Positions 25,477 to 34,507 are shown, counted from the first letter of the stretch. The stretch is 34,717 nt of DNA from an uncultured Gammaproteobacteria bacterium (GCA_945612235.1 CALZAE010000017.1:1-34717); one strand, 5' to 3'. Translations and numbers: made by a program. Notes: generated from the letters alone by a model not told the origin.

Positions 25477-25727
25477 GTATTTTTGATTTTCTTAAAGTTC
25501 GTAAAAAAGCGCCTACTGCATCCATTGCTAAAGAGCGCTTACAAATCATTGTCGCCCACGAACGTGGCCAACGTGATGAGCCCGACTACCTCCCTGCATT
25601 GCAGAAAGAGTTGGTTGCAGTCATCAGTAAGTATGTAAAAATTGATCAAGAGCACGTACAAGTCGCCTTAGAAAACCAAGGCAGCTGCTCGATTCTTGAA
25701 CTCAACATTACACTGCCAGATCGCTAA
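25473..25727 (+). CDS. minE: Cell division topological specificity factor MinE
   Basis: Stimulates MinD ATPase and drives MinCD oscillation. The 84 residues include the N-terminal membrane-targeting segment MSIFDFLK, the anti-MinCD region [17 protein letters not shown] and a C-terminal topological specificity domain ending LELNITLP. Start codon GTG at 25473, overlapping the minD stop by four bases, which favours coupled translation. A perfect 10-bp hairpin follows. Confidence 0.97.
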   Translation: MSIFDFLKVRKKAPTASIAKERLQIIVAHERGQRDEPDYLPALQKELVAVISKYVKIDQEHVQVALENQGSCSILELNITLPDR

Positions 25728-25752
25728 ATCTAGCGTATCTCAGCACTGACTC

Positions 25753-25777
25753 CTTGGCGGCCTTTATGGCCGCCAAG
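25753..25777 (+). terminator. Hairpin after minE
   Basis: CTTGGCGGCC (25753-25762) and GGCCGCCAAG (25768-25777) pair perfectly around a 5-base loop, followed by tgtattta. A strong stem with a modest T-tract, likely ending the minCDE transcript at least partly before rluA. Confidence 0.7.
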
Positions 25778-25796
25778 TGTATTTATAGGGTAGGTT

Positions 25797-26432
25797 ATGC
25801 CGCTATCAAGCATTGAAATCATCTATGCTGACTCCTACATTTTAGTGGTCAACAAACCCACTTTATTGCTCTCAGTACCAGGGCGTGCTGAAGACAATAA
25901 AGACTGTCTGGTAACCCGTCTGCAAGACAACGGTTATCCTGACGCATTGATTGTGCATCGCTTAGACTGGGAAACGTCAGGCCTCATCGTCTTGGCCCGC
26001 GACCGCGACAGTCACCGCGAACTCTCACGTCAATTTCACGACCGTGAAGTGGATAAGCGCTATATCGCTTTATGCTGGGGTCATTTTACTGAGGACGAAG
26101 GTACGGTCCAATTGCCACTGCGCTACGATCCGCCGACCAAACCTCGCCATGTTGTCGATCACGAGCAAGGCAAAAGTGCACTCACGCTGTGGAAAGTTCT
26201 TGAGCGTCATGCTGATCATTGCCGCATTGAGTTAACACCCTATACCGGGCGCTCACATCAGTTGCGCGTGCATATGCTCGCCATTGACCACCCTATATTA
26301 GGCGATGGTCTCTACGCACATGAACAAGCCCTACAAGCCGCGCCACGTCTGTGCTTGCACTCTAATGTTCTAAACTTTACCCACCCTCAGACTCAGGAGC
26401 GCCTAGCCTTTACCTGTGCAGCACCTTTTTAA
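25797..26432 (+). CDS. rluA: Dual-specificity RNA pseudouridine synthase RluA
   Basis: Isomerises uridine to pseudouridine; E. coli RluA modifies U746 of 23S rRNA and U32 of several tRNAs. The protein matches RluA over its full length: VVNKPTLLLSVPGR at 18-30, catalytic D57 in HRLDWETSG, KRYIALCWG, the TGRSHQLRVHMLAIDHPILGD core and PRLCLHSNVL near the end. At 211 residues it lacks an S4 domain, as expected for RluA. In P. aeruginosa rluA also follows minE. The last codons contain one copy of a 9-base repeat found twice more before the MoxR gene. Confidence 0.93.
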   Translation: MPLSSIEIIYADSYILVVNKPTLLLSVPGRAEDNKDCLVTRLQDNGYPDALIVHRLDWETSGLIVLARDRDSHRELSRQFHDREVDKRYIALCWGHFTEDEGTVQLPLRYDPPTKPRHVVDHEQGKSALTLWKVLERHADHCRIELTPYTGRSHQLRVHMLAIDHPILGDGLYAHEQALQAAPRLCLHSNVLNFTHPQTQERLAFTCAAPF

Positions 26433-26469
26433 TCAACGCCTAGCCTGGTCGCATATCTATAGGCTAGGC
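26401..26469. repeat. Three copies of GCCTAGCCT around the rluA-moxR junction
   Basis: GCCTAGCCT occurs at 26401-26409 (inside rluA) and 26438-26446, with its exact reverse complement AGGCTAGGC at 26461-26469. The last two can form a 9-bp stem with a 14-base loop. No T-run follows, so an operator or weak terminator are both possible. The MoxR start is 48 bases further on. Confidence 0.5.
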
Positions 26470-26516
26470 ATATGCATTACACTGCAATTAAGAATCCTGT
26501 TTTAGAAAGGCACAGT

Positions 26517-27476
26517 ATGTCACCTCATGAAGCCTTACTTGCATTACGGCAGTACTTAACCAATCAAATTTTAGGCCAAGAACGGTTGATTGACCGCTTG
26601 TTAATTACCTTGTTGGCTGACGGGCATTTGTTGGTTGAAGGCGCACCTGGCTTAGCCAAAACCAAAGCCATTAAATACCTTGCCGACGGGCTTGAGGCCA
26701 GTTTCCAGCGCATTCAATTTACGCCTGACTTACTGCCCTCTGATATTACCGGCACTGATATTTACCGCCCAGAAAGTACCTCGTTTGAATTTCAACAAGG
26801 CCCGGTTTTTCACAACCTGATTTTGGCCGATGAAATCAACCGTGCGCCGGCTAAAGTGCAATCAGCTTTGCTTGAGGCCATGGCCGAACATCAGGTCAGT
26901 GTCGGTAATAGCACCTACCCCCTACCCGATTTGTTTTTAGTGATGGCCACACAAAACCCGATCGAACAAGAAGGCACTTACCCTTTGCCTGAGGCGCAAC
27001 TGGATCGCTTTTTAATGCACGTCAAAATTGGCTTTCCTGATGCGCAGATTGAACGAAAAATCCTCCAACAATCGCGCAATATCGCCTTACAAGGCGAGCA
27101 AAAGCCAACACAGTTACTCAGCCAAGACACTATCTTTGCCGCGCGTGAAGAAATTCTAAATTTATATATGGCTGATGCCATGGAAGAGTACTTAGTGCAA
27201 CTGGTTATCGCCACGCGCACTCCCGCTAAGTTTGACCCTGACTTGGCGCGCTGGATTCGCTTTGGTGCCAGCCCACGCGGCTCAATCGCTATCGATCGCT
27301 GTGCCCGCGCCCATGCATGGTTGGCCGGCCGTGATTTTGTCAGCCCTGAAGATATTCAAGCGGTTTTATTTGATGCTTTACGCCACCGGATTATTTTATC
27401 CTTTGAAGCTGAAGCGGCAGGTATTGATAAAGAGCAGGTTTTGCAGCACTTGCTTGATGTTGTCGCGGTCGCCTAA
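26517..27476 (+). CDS. MoxR-family AAA+ ATPase
   Basis: Cytoplasmic ATPase thought to act as a chaperone for maturation of metal- or VWA-containing proteins encoded with it. Walker A is GAPGLAKTK (42-50), Walker B LILADE with D105/E106, followed by INRAPAKVQSALLEAM, sensor MATQNPIEQEGTYPLPEAQLDRF and an arginine-rich PRGSIAIDRCARAHAW. The ATG at 26517 with aaagg 6 bases upstream gives 319 residues starting MSPHEALLALR as in Pseudomonas homologues; an upstream in-frame ATG at 26472 is less likely. First gene of a six-gene overlapping operon running to 33266. Confidence 0.93.
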   Translation: MSPHEALLALRQYLTNQILGQERLIDRLLITLLADGHLLVEGAPGLAKTKAIKYLADGLEASFQRIQFTPDLLPSDITGTDIYRPESTSFEFQQGPVFHNLILADEINRAPAKVQSALLEAMAEHQVSVGNSTYPLPDLFLVMATQNPIEQEGTYPLPEAQLDRFLMHVKIGFPDAQIERKILQQSRNIALQGEQKPTQLLSQDTIFAAREEILNLYMADAMEEYLVQLVIATRTPAKFDPDLARWIRFGASPRGSIAIDRCARAHAWLAGRDFVSPEDIQAVLFDALRHRIILSFEAEAAGIDKEQVLQHLLDVVAVA

Positions 27477-28417
27477 TGGATATGCAAGGTCGCACCCATA
27501 TTGATCTGCAGGACATGCTGGTCATGCGGCATTATTTACAACAAGTGGAGTTGTTTAGCACGCCACTACAAAGCAGCACTTTGCTAGGCCTGCACCGCTC
27601 TCGTTTACGGGGGCGTGGGATGGACTTTGATCAGGTGCGCGCCTACCAAGCTGGTGATGATGCGCGCAGCATTGACTGGCGCGTGACGGCTCGTACCGGC
27701 GAAGTTCACACCAAGGTGTTCCATGAAGCTCGCGAGCGCCCCACTTTTATCGTGGTGGAACAAAGTTTACATCTGTTTTTTGCCAGTACCGGCTCATTTA
27801 AATCAGTGATCGCTGCTCAAGCTGCAAGCTTATTTGCTTGGGCCAGCCTTAAACATAATGACCGCGTGGGTGGCTTGGTGTTTGACGACAGCCAAGTGCA
27901 GCATATTCCGGTGCAACGCAACAAGCACAGCGTACTGCACTTTTTACAAGCCATTGCGCAGGCCAATCAACGCTTACAACAACCCACCGAGCAAGTACTG
28001 AGTAATCCTTTACCCCAAGCACTACAACAAGCGCAGCTATTAGCCCGCACCGGCAGCTTAATTATTTTAATCTGTAACGAGCGCCACTTGAACGATGAAT
28101 CAAGTCGTTTATTACGCCGCTTAGCCGCACACAGTGAACTGATTTTACTGCCCATATCCGACCCACTAGAACATCACTTGCCGGGCTTAGAACACTCTCG
28201 TTTTAGTATGGGTACCCACAGCTTAGCCATTGATGCCAGCAATACTCAGCTACGTCTGCAGTGGCAACAGCAAGGTGCAGCCTGTCAAAACGCTTGGCAA
28301 ACCCTCGCCCAACATATCAATGCTCCCTTACTACCCTTAAGCACAGCGCACACTGTACTTACACAGTTGAAAAACATCAGTTTGCGCAAGCTCAACAGTG
28401 CTCAGAGCGCACCATGA
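27476..28417 (+). CDS. DUF58 domain-containing protein
   Basis: Cytoplasmic protein of the DUF58 family, which regularly accompanies MoxR ATPases; function unknown. The 313 residues contain the DUF58 signature GRGMDFDQVRAYQAGDDARSIDWRVTART near residues 43-71, followed by KVFHEARERPTFIVVEQS and a degenerate VWA-like fold. The ATG overlaps the moxR stop by one base (TAATGG) and the end overlaps the next gene by four (ATGA). Tight coupling implies a shared complex or pathway. Confidence 0.92.
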   Translation: MDMQGRTHIDLQDMLVMRHYLQQVELFSTPLQSSTLLGLHRSRLRGRGMDFDQVRAYQAGDDARSIDWRVTARTGEVHTKVFHEARERPTFIVVEQSLHLFFASTGSFKSVIAAQAASLFAWASLKHNDRVGGLVFDDSQVQHIPVQRNKHSVLHFLQAIAQANQRLQQPTEQVLSNPLPQALQQAQLLARTGSLIILICNERHLNDESSRLLRRLAAHSELILLPISDPLEHHLPGLEHSRFSMGTHSLAIDASNTQLRLQWQQQGAACQNAWQTLAQHINAPLLPLSTAHTVLTQLKNISLRKLNSAQSAP

Positions 28418-28896
28418 TTAAACTCGAAGATTTACAGCCGCTTATTTTACCGCCTCCCATCAGCCCTTGGCCGCCAGCACCGGGCTGGTGGATCCTTGGT
28501 GTGTGCGTCATTTTAAGTATGATTATTGTGCGCTATAGAAATACAGCAGTGACAGCTAAACCTCACGCAATTGACACTGATCCCTTGCGCGTGAGCGCCC
28601 TAGAACAACTGCATGCCTTGGCTAAACCTTACGATGGTGAACAAGCAGGTCCATGGTTGCAACAACTCAACCAATTGCTCAAGCGTATCTGCGCTATACG
28701 CTATCCTGAGAGCGCCAGTCATACCCTCAGCGGACGTGAGTGGTTGGCTTTTTTAGACAGCCGCTGCCCTGCTGCAGGTTTAACGCGCTGGATGGTATTG
28801 GTGCAAGGTGCCTATCAGCCTGATTGCCGTCTGGATGATAAGTCCATCGCGCAATTACAAGCAGCGATTGATATTTGGATTCGTAAACATGTTTGA
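28414..28896 (+). CDS. DUF4381 domain-containing membrane protein
   Basis: A 160-residue protein with one transmembrane helix (about 25-43) preceded by the proline-rich family motif LQPLILPPPISPWPPAPGWW (residues 7-26) and followed by a helical cytoplasmic domain with QLNQLLKRICAIRYP and LSGREWLAFLD. DUF4381 proteins are found almost only in these MoxR/Bat operons; the role is unknown. The true start is the ATG at 28414 overlapping the DUF58 stop; the frame is open further left but that is inside the DUF58 gene. It overlaps the next gene by 8 bases. Confidence 0.9.
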   Translation: MIKLEDLQPLILPPPISPWPPAPGWWILGVCVILSMIIVRYRNTAVTAKPHAIDTDPLRVSALEQLHALAKPYDGEQAGPWLQQLNQLLKRICAIRYPESASHTLSGREWLAFLDSRCPAAGLTRWMVLVQGAYQPDCRLDDKSIAQLQAAIDIWIRKHV

Positions 28897-29896
28897 ATGT
28901 GCTTGGCCATGGCTATTACTGTGCTTGCCATTACCTTGGTTGGTCTACATGTTTGCTCCGCCAGTGCGCCAGCAAGGCGTTGAGTTGCGCGTGCCTTTTT
29001 ATCAGGAACTGGACGCTTTACAGCGTAAGCAACGCCAACAAGCACCTTACTGGCGTAGCCAAGCACTGGTGTATACGCTGATCTGGCTATTGCTGGTATT
29101 CGCTAGCCTACGCCCGCAATGGCACACTGATCCACAAGAGCAGCCACGCACGGGTCGCGACTTATTTATAGCCATGGATGTCTCTAATTCCATGCTCTAT
29201 AACGATATGCCTTTAGCCGACAGCTATATTTCACGTATGGAATTTGTTAAATACTGGCTGAAGAACTTTATTGAGCAACGCCAAGGCGATCGCTTGGGTT
29301 TAATTTTATTTGGCAGCCAAGCCTATCTGCAAGCCCCGCTGACCTACGACCACCACAGCATCCAAACCTGGGTACAAGAAGCACAGCCCGGTATTGCCGG
29401 TGACACCACCTCCATCGGCGATGCGATTGGCTTAGCAATTAAGCGTTTGCGTGAACACCCCGCACAACAGCGGGTACTGATCTTAGTCACTGACGGCGCT
29501 AACAACAGCGGTGTCATGTCGCCCTCTGCCGCCGCACAACTTGCAGCACGCTATCAGATTAAAATTTATACTGTAGGTATCGGCAGTCAGCAGATGCAGC
29601 ACTTACACGACCAGCTCGACACCTCAAGTCTGGAGCTGGATGAGCCGGCACTCAGAGAGATTGCCCACAGCAGTGGCGGACAATATTTTCATGTATTTGA
29701 TAGCGCAGGCTTTGAAGAAATGCAAAACAGTCTAGATCAACTCGAACCTAGCGCCAGCGATCAAGTACCTCAGCAGCACCCAAAAGAGTTGTACCCTTGG
29801 CCTTTAGCTGCGGCGTTACTGCTCAGTATGCTGCTCATGCTCTATCGCCTTTACCGCCCACTGTATAAGGCCAGCATCGCAAGGAGAGCGCACTAA
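28889..29896 (+). CDS. VWA domain-containing protein, BatA-like
   Basis: Membrane-anchored von Willebrand A protein. Transmembrane helices lie near residues 5-22, 58-73 and 310-328, with the VWA domain between the last two (about 90-290). The metal-ion-dependent adhesion site is intact: D97-x-S99-x-S101 (DVSNSM), threonine in GDTTS (173-174) and D202 in TDGANNSG. The start at 28889 gives MFECAWPWLL; the open frame extends to 28808 inside the upstream gene and is not used. Homologous to Bacteroides BatA and to Pseudomonas proteins of the same operon; proposed roles are in envelope stress or protein complex assembly. 335 residues. Confidence 0.93.
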   Translation: MFECAWPWLLLCLPLPWLVYMFAPPVRQQGVELRVPFYQELDALQRKQRQQAPYWRSQALVYTLIWLLLVFASLRPQWHTDPQEQPRTGRDLFIAMDVSNSMLYNDMPLADSYISRMEFVKYWLKNFIEQRQGDRLGLILFGSQAYLQAPLTYDHHSIQTWVQEAQPGIAGDTTSIGDAIGLAIKRLREHPAQQRVLILVTDGANNSGVMSPSAAAQLAARYQIKIYTVGIGSQQMQHLHDQLDTSSLELDEPALREIAHSSGGQYFHVFDSAGFEEMQNSLDQLEPSASDQVPQQHPKELYPWPLAAALLLSMLLMLYRLYRPLYKASIARRAH

Positions 29897-31620
29897 TGTC
29901 GCTGCTCAATCTACATTGGCCAGAATGGATACGCCTGTATTGGCTGCTCTGTGCGCCACTTGCTGTGTTTTTAATTTGGGCACTGTATCGCGTGCATAAA
30001 ACACAACATGACTGGCGCACATTGTTGCCCCAAGCATTTCATCACGTGCTGCTGAATATGGACGCCCCGCGCCAGCGTTATACGCGCTTAATTATTTTAG
30101 CTGGGGCTTGGTTATGCGCGTTATTGGCTCTAGCGGGCCCCAGCTGGTACAGCACATTCGAATCGCCAGCGCCACAAGCGCAAGCCTTACCTATGGTGGT
30201 AGTGATTCAACTGACTCCAGATTTACTGGCCAACGATCTGCCGCCCAGTCGCTTGCATCAAGTGCGCGCCAAGGTATTGCGTATTTTAGAACAACGCGAC
30301 ACGGCATTCACCGCGATAGTGGTCTACGCAGGTAGCGCACACACTTTGGTCCCTCTGAGCAATGATTTACTGACCAGCAGCAACTTACTGCAAGCTCTGC
30401 AACCTGACCTGATGCCAGTTCCCGGCCAACGCGCTGATTTAGCTGTGGCCCGCGCGATTGATTTATTGCAACAGGGCGCGCAAGGCTCAGGCGAGATTGT
30501 TTTAATCACTAATGGTGTCTCCGTCAGCGAGCAAAATGCGATTACCCAGCAATTAAAACAACATGCCATACAGCTCAAAATTCTGGGCGTTGGCACCCTA
30601 ATAGGTGCTCCCATCAGCGCCACAGACCAAGATCACTTTCTCACTGATGCTGCGGGCGCGGTGATTATCAGCCGCCTCAATCAAACGTCCTTACAGTTAC
30701 TTGGCAAAGATACCCGTGCGCCTTATCAGCAGATGAGTACAGATGAGAGTGACTTAGCCGCGCTGCACATCATCACCCACACTGATCATAATCTAAGCTC
30801 AACACTCAGCCAGCCTCAAACCAGTCAACAAGATCAAGGCTATTGGCTGCTCCTGCCCATCTTATTATTAACAGCAGTTTTGGCTCGCCGCGGCAGCCTT
30901 TTATTGATTTTGGTCTGCTGCTTGCCTGTGCAGTCATTTGCACTGGAGTTTGCTGATCTCTGGCAGCGTCCTGATCAACAAGGCGCACAACTGCTTGAGC
31001 ACGACCCAAGCAAAGCGGCTGAACGCTTTCGTGATCCATTGTGGCGCGCCACTGCGCTCTATCATGCCCAGGACTACCAAGGCGCAGCGCAACTCTTTGC
31101 TGAATTTGACAGCGCCCAAGCACATTATAATCGTGGTAATGCTTTAGCTTTATCTGGCCAGCCTGCACAAGCCGTACTCGCTTATACTCAGGCTCTGAGC
31201 CAAGCCCCAGAGATGCTGGCTGCACAATACAATTTAGCGGTAGTGCAAGCCTACTTAGACACTCTCGATGCCCAGCAGTCCGACACCAGCCACAGCGCAA
31301 CCGCGCAAGACAGTGAAGCTGCTAGCAGTGCTTTAAACAGCACAACTACCGCAACTGATCCTCAAGGTACTGCACAGGCGACCACAGCACAGCAGGATTC
31401 TACAGAAGTAACCCAGATCACACCTGAGCCAAGCCCCACACAATCCACAGTAACGCACAGCAACCTTACCAGCCCCTCACCTACTACACCTGCTCAACCT
31501 GAAGATAGTCAACCTCAGATTCACTTGGAAAGCTGGTTAGAGCAAATCCCAGATAACCCGAGTGAATTACTCAAGCGCAAATTTTTATATGAGCAAAATA
31601 TGCAGGAGACTGCCCAGTGA
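29896..31620 (+). CDS. VWA- and TPR-containing protein, BatB/BatC-like fusion
   Basis: A 574-residue membrane protein. Two N-terminal helices (about 12-31 and 62-80) precede a VWA-like domain (about 98-280), then a helix near 312-328, TPR repeats (about 409-455, with AHYNRGNALALSGQPAQAVLAYTQAL) and a long Ser/Thr/Gln-rich low-complexity tail (about 460-545). The MIDAS residues are lost: the DxSxS position reads Q105-L-T107-P-D109 and the TDG position reads T-N206-G. It therefore probably does not bind the metal, in contrast to the preceding gene. The start overlaps the previous stop by one base (TAATG) and the end overlaps batD by four (GTGA). Confidence 0.9.
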   Translation: MSLLNLHWPEWIRLYWLLCAPLAVFLIWALYRVHKTQHDWRTLLPQAFHHVLLNMDAPRQRYTRLIILAGAWLCALLALAGPSWYSTFESPAPQAQALPMVVVIQLTPDLLANDLPPSRLHQVRAKVLRILEQRDTAFTAIVVYAGSAHTLVPLSNDLLTSSNLLQALQPDLMPVPGQRADLAVARAIDLLQQGAQGSGEIVLITNGVSVSEQNAITQQLKQHAIQLKILGVGTLIGAPISATDQDHFLTDAAGAVIISRLNQTSLQLLGKDTRAPYQQMSTDESDLAALHIITHTDHNLSSTLSQPQTSQQDQGYWLLLPILLLTAVLARRGSLLLILVCCLPVQSFALEFADLWQRPDQQGAQLLEHDPSKAAERFRDPLWRATALYHAQDYQGAAQLFAEFDSAQAHYNRGNALALSGQPAQAVLAYTQALSQAPEMLAAQYNLAVVQAYLDTLDAQQSDTSHSATAQDSEAASSALNSTTTATDPQGTAQATTAQQDSTEVTQITPEPSPTQSTVTHSNLTSPSPTTPAQPEDSQPQIHLESWLEQIPDNPSELLKRKFLYEQNMQETAQ

Positions 31621-33266
31621 AGCCGCATTATCTGACCTCTTACCTCTGCGCGATCTTGCTCCTGTGCTGCAGTCACCTGCAGGCGGCAACATTCCAGGCA
31701 ACGGTTGATCGTACTCAGCTCAACTCAGGCGAAAGTGTCGAGCTGATTTTAGAATCAGATGACGCCACACAATTTTTGACCCCAGACTTAAAGCCGCTAG
31801 AGAATCTCTTTAGTATTTTGGCCAGCAAGCAAGTCCAGCGCTTAAGCACGCAAACGCAGGCTGAGCGTAAGGTCACTCAATGGGTACTGACCTTGCAGCC
31901 TAAACGCACCGGCGCAGTTATTATTCCACCCTTGCGCTTAGGCCAGTTGCAAAGTTCAGCTATTAATCTGTATGTCAAAGAAGCAACCGAGCACAGTGTT
32001 ACTCCATTAGAGCCGGTCTATATCGATACTCAGCTCGATCAAGAGTCGGTTTATGTTCAGGCGCAACTGATCCTGACTTTACGCATCTATCACGCCATCC
32101 CATTGTTTGCTGATAGTAACCTCACCCCTTTATTACTGGACAATGCCCGCGTAGAACAACTGGGCAAACCACGTACCTTTGAGCAGCATATCAACGGTGT
32201 ACGCCACGGTGTAATTGAGATCCGCTACGCTATTTTCCCGCAACAAAGCGGCACTCTTGATATACCCGCGCAAGTCTTCTCTGCCACTTTAGCCGGCCAC
32301 AACCCCTACTCTCTCACTCCTTTTACCGCGCGACCAGGCCAACGAGTTGAAGTAAAATCAGCACGCATTACCATCCAAGTGCAAGACATTCCCAGCAGTT
32401 ACCCTGCAGATGCGCTATGGCTACCCGCGCAAAACATCAGTTTAAAGCAAGAGTGGACACCCAGCCTCAATGGCTCGATCACCGCAGGCAGCGCCGTGAC
32501 TCGTGTTTTAACCCTGCAAGCACAAGGCTTACCCAGCTCGCAATTGCCCGAACTACCCAGCACTCAGTCTGCTAACTACAGCCTGTATGTAGACAAGCCT
32601 ATGCTTAATCACCGTTATACCGAGCAGGGTTTATTAAGCCAGCGCGATGAACGCCAAGCCTTGATTTTTCAGAACTCTGGCAGCCAGAAATTAGCGGCAA
32701 TTCAACTGCCATGGTGGAACACGCAAACAGATCAGCTTGAATACGCGCAACTCCCCGAGCAAACCTTGCTGATATCGGCTTTACCTGCCAGCCAAAGTCC
32801 TTTGGAGATTACCACTTTAGGATCCACACCCACGCTGTCGGTACTCAATCCAAAGCAACTTAAGTTTTGGCAAATGCTGACAGGCTTTTTTATGCTGTTA
32901 AGTCTGTTGGGCTTTACTCTCTGGTGGCGCGCCCGTCATCAGCCTGCGGTGATTATCGCTAATAACAATCAAAGCCAGCGCTCACTGCACGATGACTTAA
33001 AACGCGCTTGTTTATCCAATGATCCGGTCAGTACCCGCCAAGCTCTCGATGCCTGGGCGCGCCAACACCCAGAGTCACTCGCCGATATGGCTGCGCGGGA
33101 CCAAACCTTAAGCGACGCACTGGATACTTTAAACAGTGCGCTTTACAGTGAAAGCAACAGCCACTGGCAAGGTAAAGAACTCTGGCTGGCCATTGTGCAA
33201 CTATCGTTTAGCACTGCAGAGAATTCTGATGACCAGACCCAACTACCACCTCTATATCCGCTCTAA
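31617..33266 (+). CDS. BatD family protein
   Basis: Predicted inner-membrane protein with a large periplasmic part. A signal peptide (about residues 1-23, CCSHLQAA) is followed by repeated beta-rich domains containing the family's early motif ATVDRTQLNSGESVELIL and LTLQPKRTGAVIIPPL. One transmembrane helix lies near 418-437 (MLTGFFMLLSLLGFTLWW) and a helical cytoplasmic tail follows. 549 residues, normal for BatD. The start is GTG at 31617, overlapping the previous gene's stop. It is the last gene of the MoxR operon; biochemical function is not known. Confidence 0.9.
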   Translation: MKPHYLTSYLCAILLLCCSHLQAATFQATVDRTQLNSGESVELILESDDATQFLTPDLKPLENLFSILASKQVQRLSTQTQAERKVTQWVLTLQPKRTGAVIIPPLRLGQLQSSAINLYVKEATEHSVTPLEPVYIDTQLDQESVYVQAQLILTLRIYHAIPLFADSNLTPLLLDNARVEQLGKPRTFEQHINGVRHGVIEIRYAIFPQQSGTLDIPAQVFSATLAGHNPYSLTPFTARPGQRVEVKSARITIQVQDIPSSYPADALWLPAQNISLKQEWTPSLNGSITAGSAVTRVLTLQAQGLPSSQLPELPSTQSANYSLYVDKPMLNHRYTEQGLLSQRDERQALIFQNSGSQKLAAIQLPWWNTQTDQLEYAQLPEQTLLISALPASQSPLEITTLGSTPTLSVLNPKQLKFWQMLTGFFMLLSLLGFTLWWRARHQPAVIIANNNQSQRSLHDDLKRACLSNDPVSTRQALDAWARQHPESLADMAARDQTLSDALDTLNSALYSESNSHWQGKELWLAIVQLSFSTAENSDDQTQLPPLYPL

Positions 33267-33430
33267 ATCGCCTCTTCTCCAGTCATGTGGCCTATACTAG
33301 GACCAATGTTGGGCTTTCGTTACTGCTGGTAAAGCGGTATGGTTTATAGCATTTATAATCAATTTATGGTGCTGCACAGGACAGTGCAGCGTGTTTATTT
33401 TTATGACCTGCGAGTGGGATAATAACGACG
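33267..33430 (+). promoter_or_regulatory. Leader and promoter region of the DAHP synthase gene
   Basis: TATAAT at 33354-33359 is a consensus -10, though no good -35 lies at the right distance. Just downstream, GCTGCAC (33371-33377) pairs with GTGCAGC (33384-33390) and is followed by the T-rich gtgtttattttta. This may be the terminator of the upstream operon or a leader attenuator. A short frame runs from the ATG at 33366 to the TAA at 33420-33422 and encodes MVLHRTVQRVYFYDLRVG. Confidence 0.5.
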
Positions 33431-34507
33431 ATGGCTGATTTACCAATCGATGATTTAAACATTGCTTCCAACGTGACACTGATCACGCCTGAGCAACTCA
33501 AAGAAAAACTACCACTCACCGAGCAAGCTCAACAGACTGTGTCGCATGGCCGCCAAGTTGTGCGTGATATTTTGGACGGTACAGATCACCGTTTATTTAT
33601 TGTGATTGGCCCCTGCTCTATTCATGATTTGAAAGCTGCGCATGAGTACGCTGATCGCTTAAAAGCTCTCGCGGATGAAGTATCAGATACTTTGTTTTTA
33701 GTGATGCGTGTGTACTTTGAAAAGCCACGCACCACTGTGGGCTGGAAAGGTTTAATTAACGATCCCTACCTGGATGACTCCTTTAAAATTGAAGACGGCC
33801 TGCACATTGGTCGTAAGCTGTTACTGGACTTAGCTGAGAAAGGTTTGCCCACGGCCACTGAAGCGCTGGACCCTATCTCACCACAGTATTTGCAAGACTT
33901 AATCAGCTGGTCAGCCATTGGCGCACGCACCACTGAGTCGCAAACGCACCGTGAAATGGCGTCAGGCTTGTCTTCGGCGGTTGGTTTTAAAAACGGTACC
34001 GATGGCGGCTTAACTGTCGCGATTAACGCTTTGCAATCTGTATCAAGCCCGCACCGTTTCTTAGGAATTAACCAGCAGGGTGGCGTGTCTATCGTCACCA
34101 CTAAAGGTAACTCCTACGGTCACGTGGTCCTGCGCGGTGGTAACGGCAAGCCCAACTATGACTCAGTCAGCGTTGCGGTCTGTGAGCAAGAGCTGGCTAA
34201 GGCAAAGATTAAAGCCAACATCATGGTGGACTGCAGCCACGCCAACTCCAACAAAGACCCTGCTCTGCAGCCTTTAGTGATGGACAATATCACTAACCAA
34301 ATTGCTGACGGCAACACATCCATCAGCAGCCTAATGGTTGAGAGCCACCTCGGCTGGGGTAACCAATCGATCTGTGAAGACCTCACGCAACTCAAGTACG
34401 GCGTATCTATTACTGATGCGTGCATTGATTGGGATGCGACTGAGAAGAGCATTCGCAGCATGCGTGACAAGCTGAAAGATGTGTTACCTAAGCGCCAGCG
34501 CAGCTAA
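33431..34507 (+). CDS. 3-deoxy-7-phosphoheptulonate (DAHP) synthase, class I
   Basis: First step of the shikimate pathway: phosphoenolpyruvate plus erythrose 4-phosphate to DAHP. The 358-residue protein is of the AroF/AroG/AroH type. Metal ligands by alignment with E. coli AroG are C62 (IGPCSIHD), H270 (DCSHANS), E304 (MVESH) and D329 (SITDACIDW). Other hallmarks are MRVYFEKPRTTVGWKGLINDP, ARTTESQTHREMASGLS and HVVLRGG. Which aromatic amino acid inhibits it cannot be read with confidence, so I give no gene letter. The ribosome binding site is weak. A strong terminator follows. Confidence 0.96.
   Translation: MADLPIDDLNIASNVTLITPEQLKEKLPLTEQAQQTVSHGRQVVRDILDGTDHRLFIVIGPCSIHDLKAAHEYADRLKALADEVSDTLFLVMRVYFEKPRTTVGWKGLINDPYLDDSFKIEDGLHIGRKLLLDLAEKGLPTATEALDPISPQYLQDLISWSAIGARTTESQTHREMASGLSSAVGFKNGTDGGLTVAINALQSVSSPHRFLGINQQGGVSIVTTKGNSYGHVVLRGGNGKPNYDSVSVAVCEQELAKAKIKANIMVDCSHANSNKDPALQPLVMDNITNQIADGNTSISSLMVESHLGWGNQSICEDLTQLKYGVSITDACIDWDATEKSIRSMRDKLKDVLPKRQRS

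Noticed and set aside
30806-31300. 164-codon minus-strand frame within the BatB/C-like gene
   Set aside because: Arises opposite the TPR and low-complexity coding region; no family resemblance.
31280-31510. Ser/Thr/Gln/Ala-rich stretch as a possible DNA repeat or insertion
   Set aside because: The codons vary and no repeat unit is visible; it is a low-complexity protein linker.
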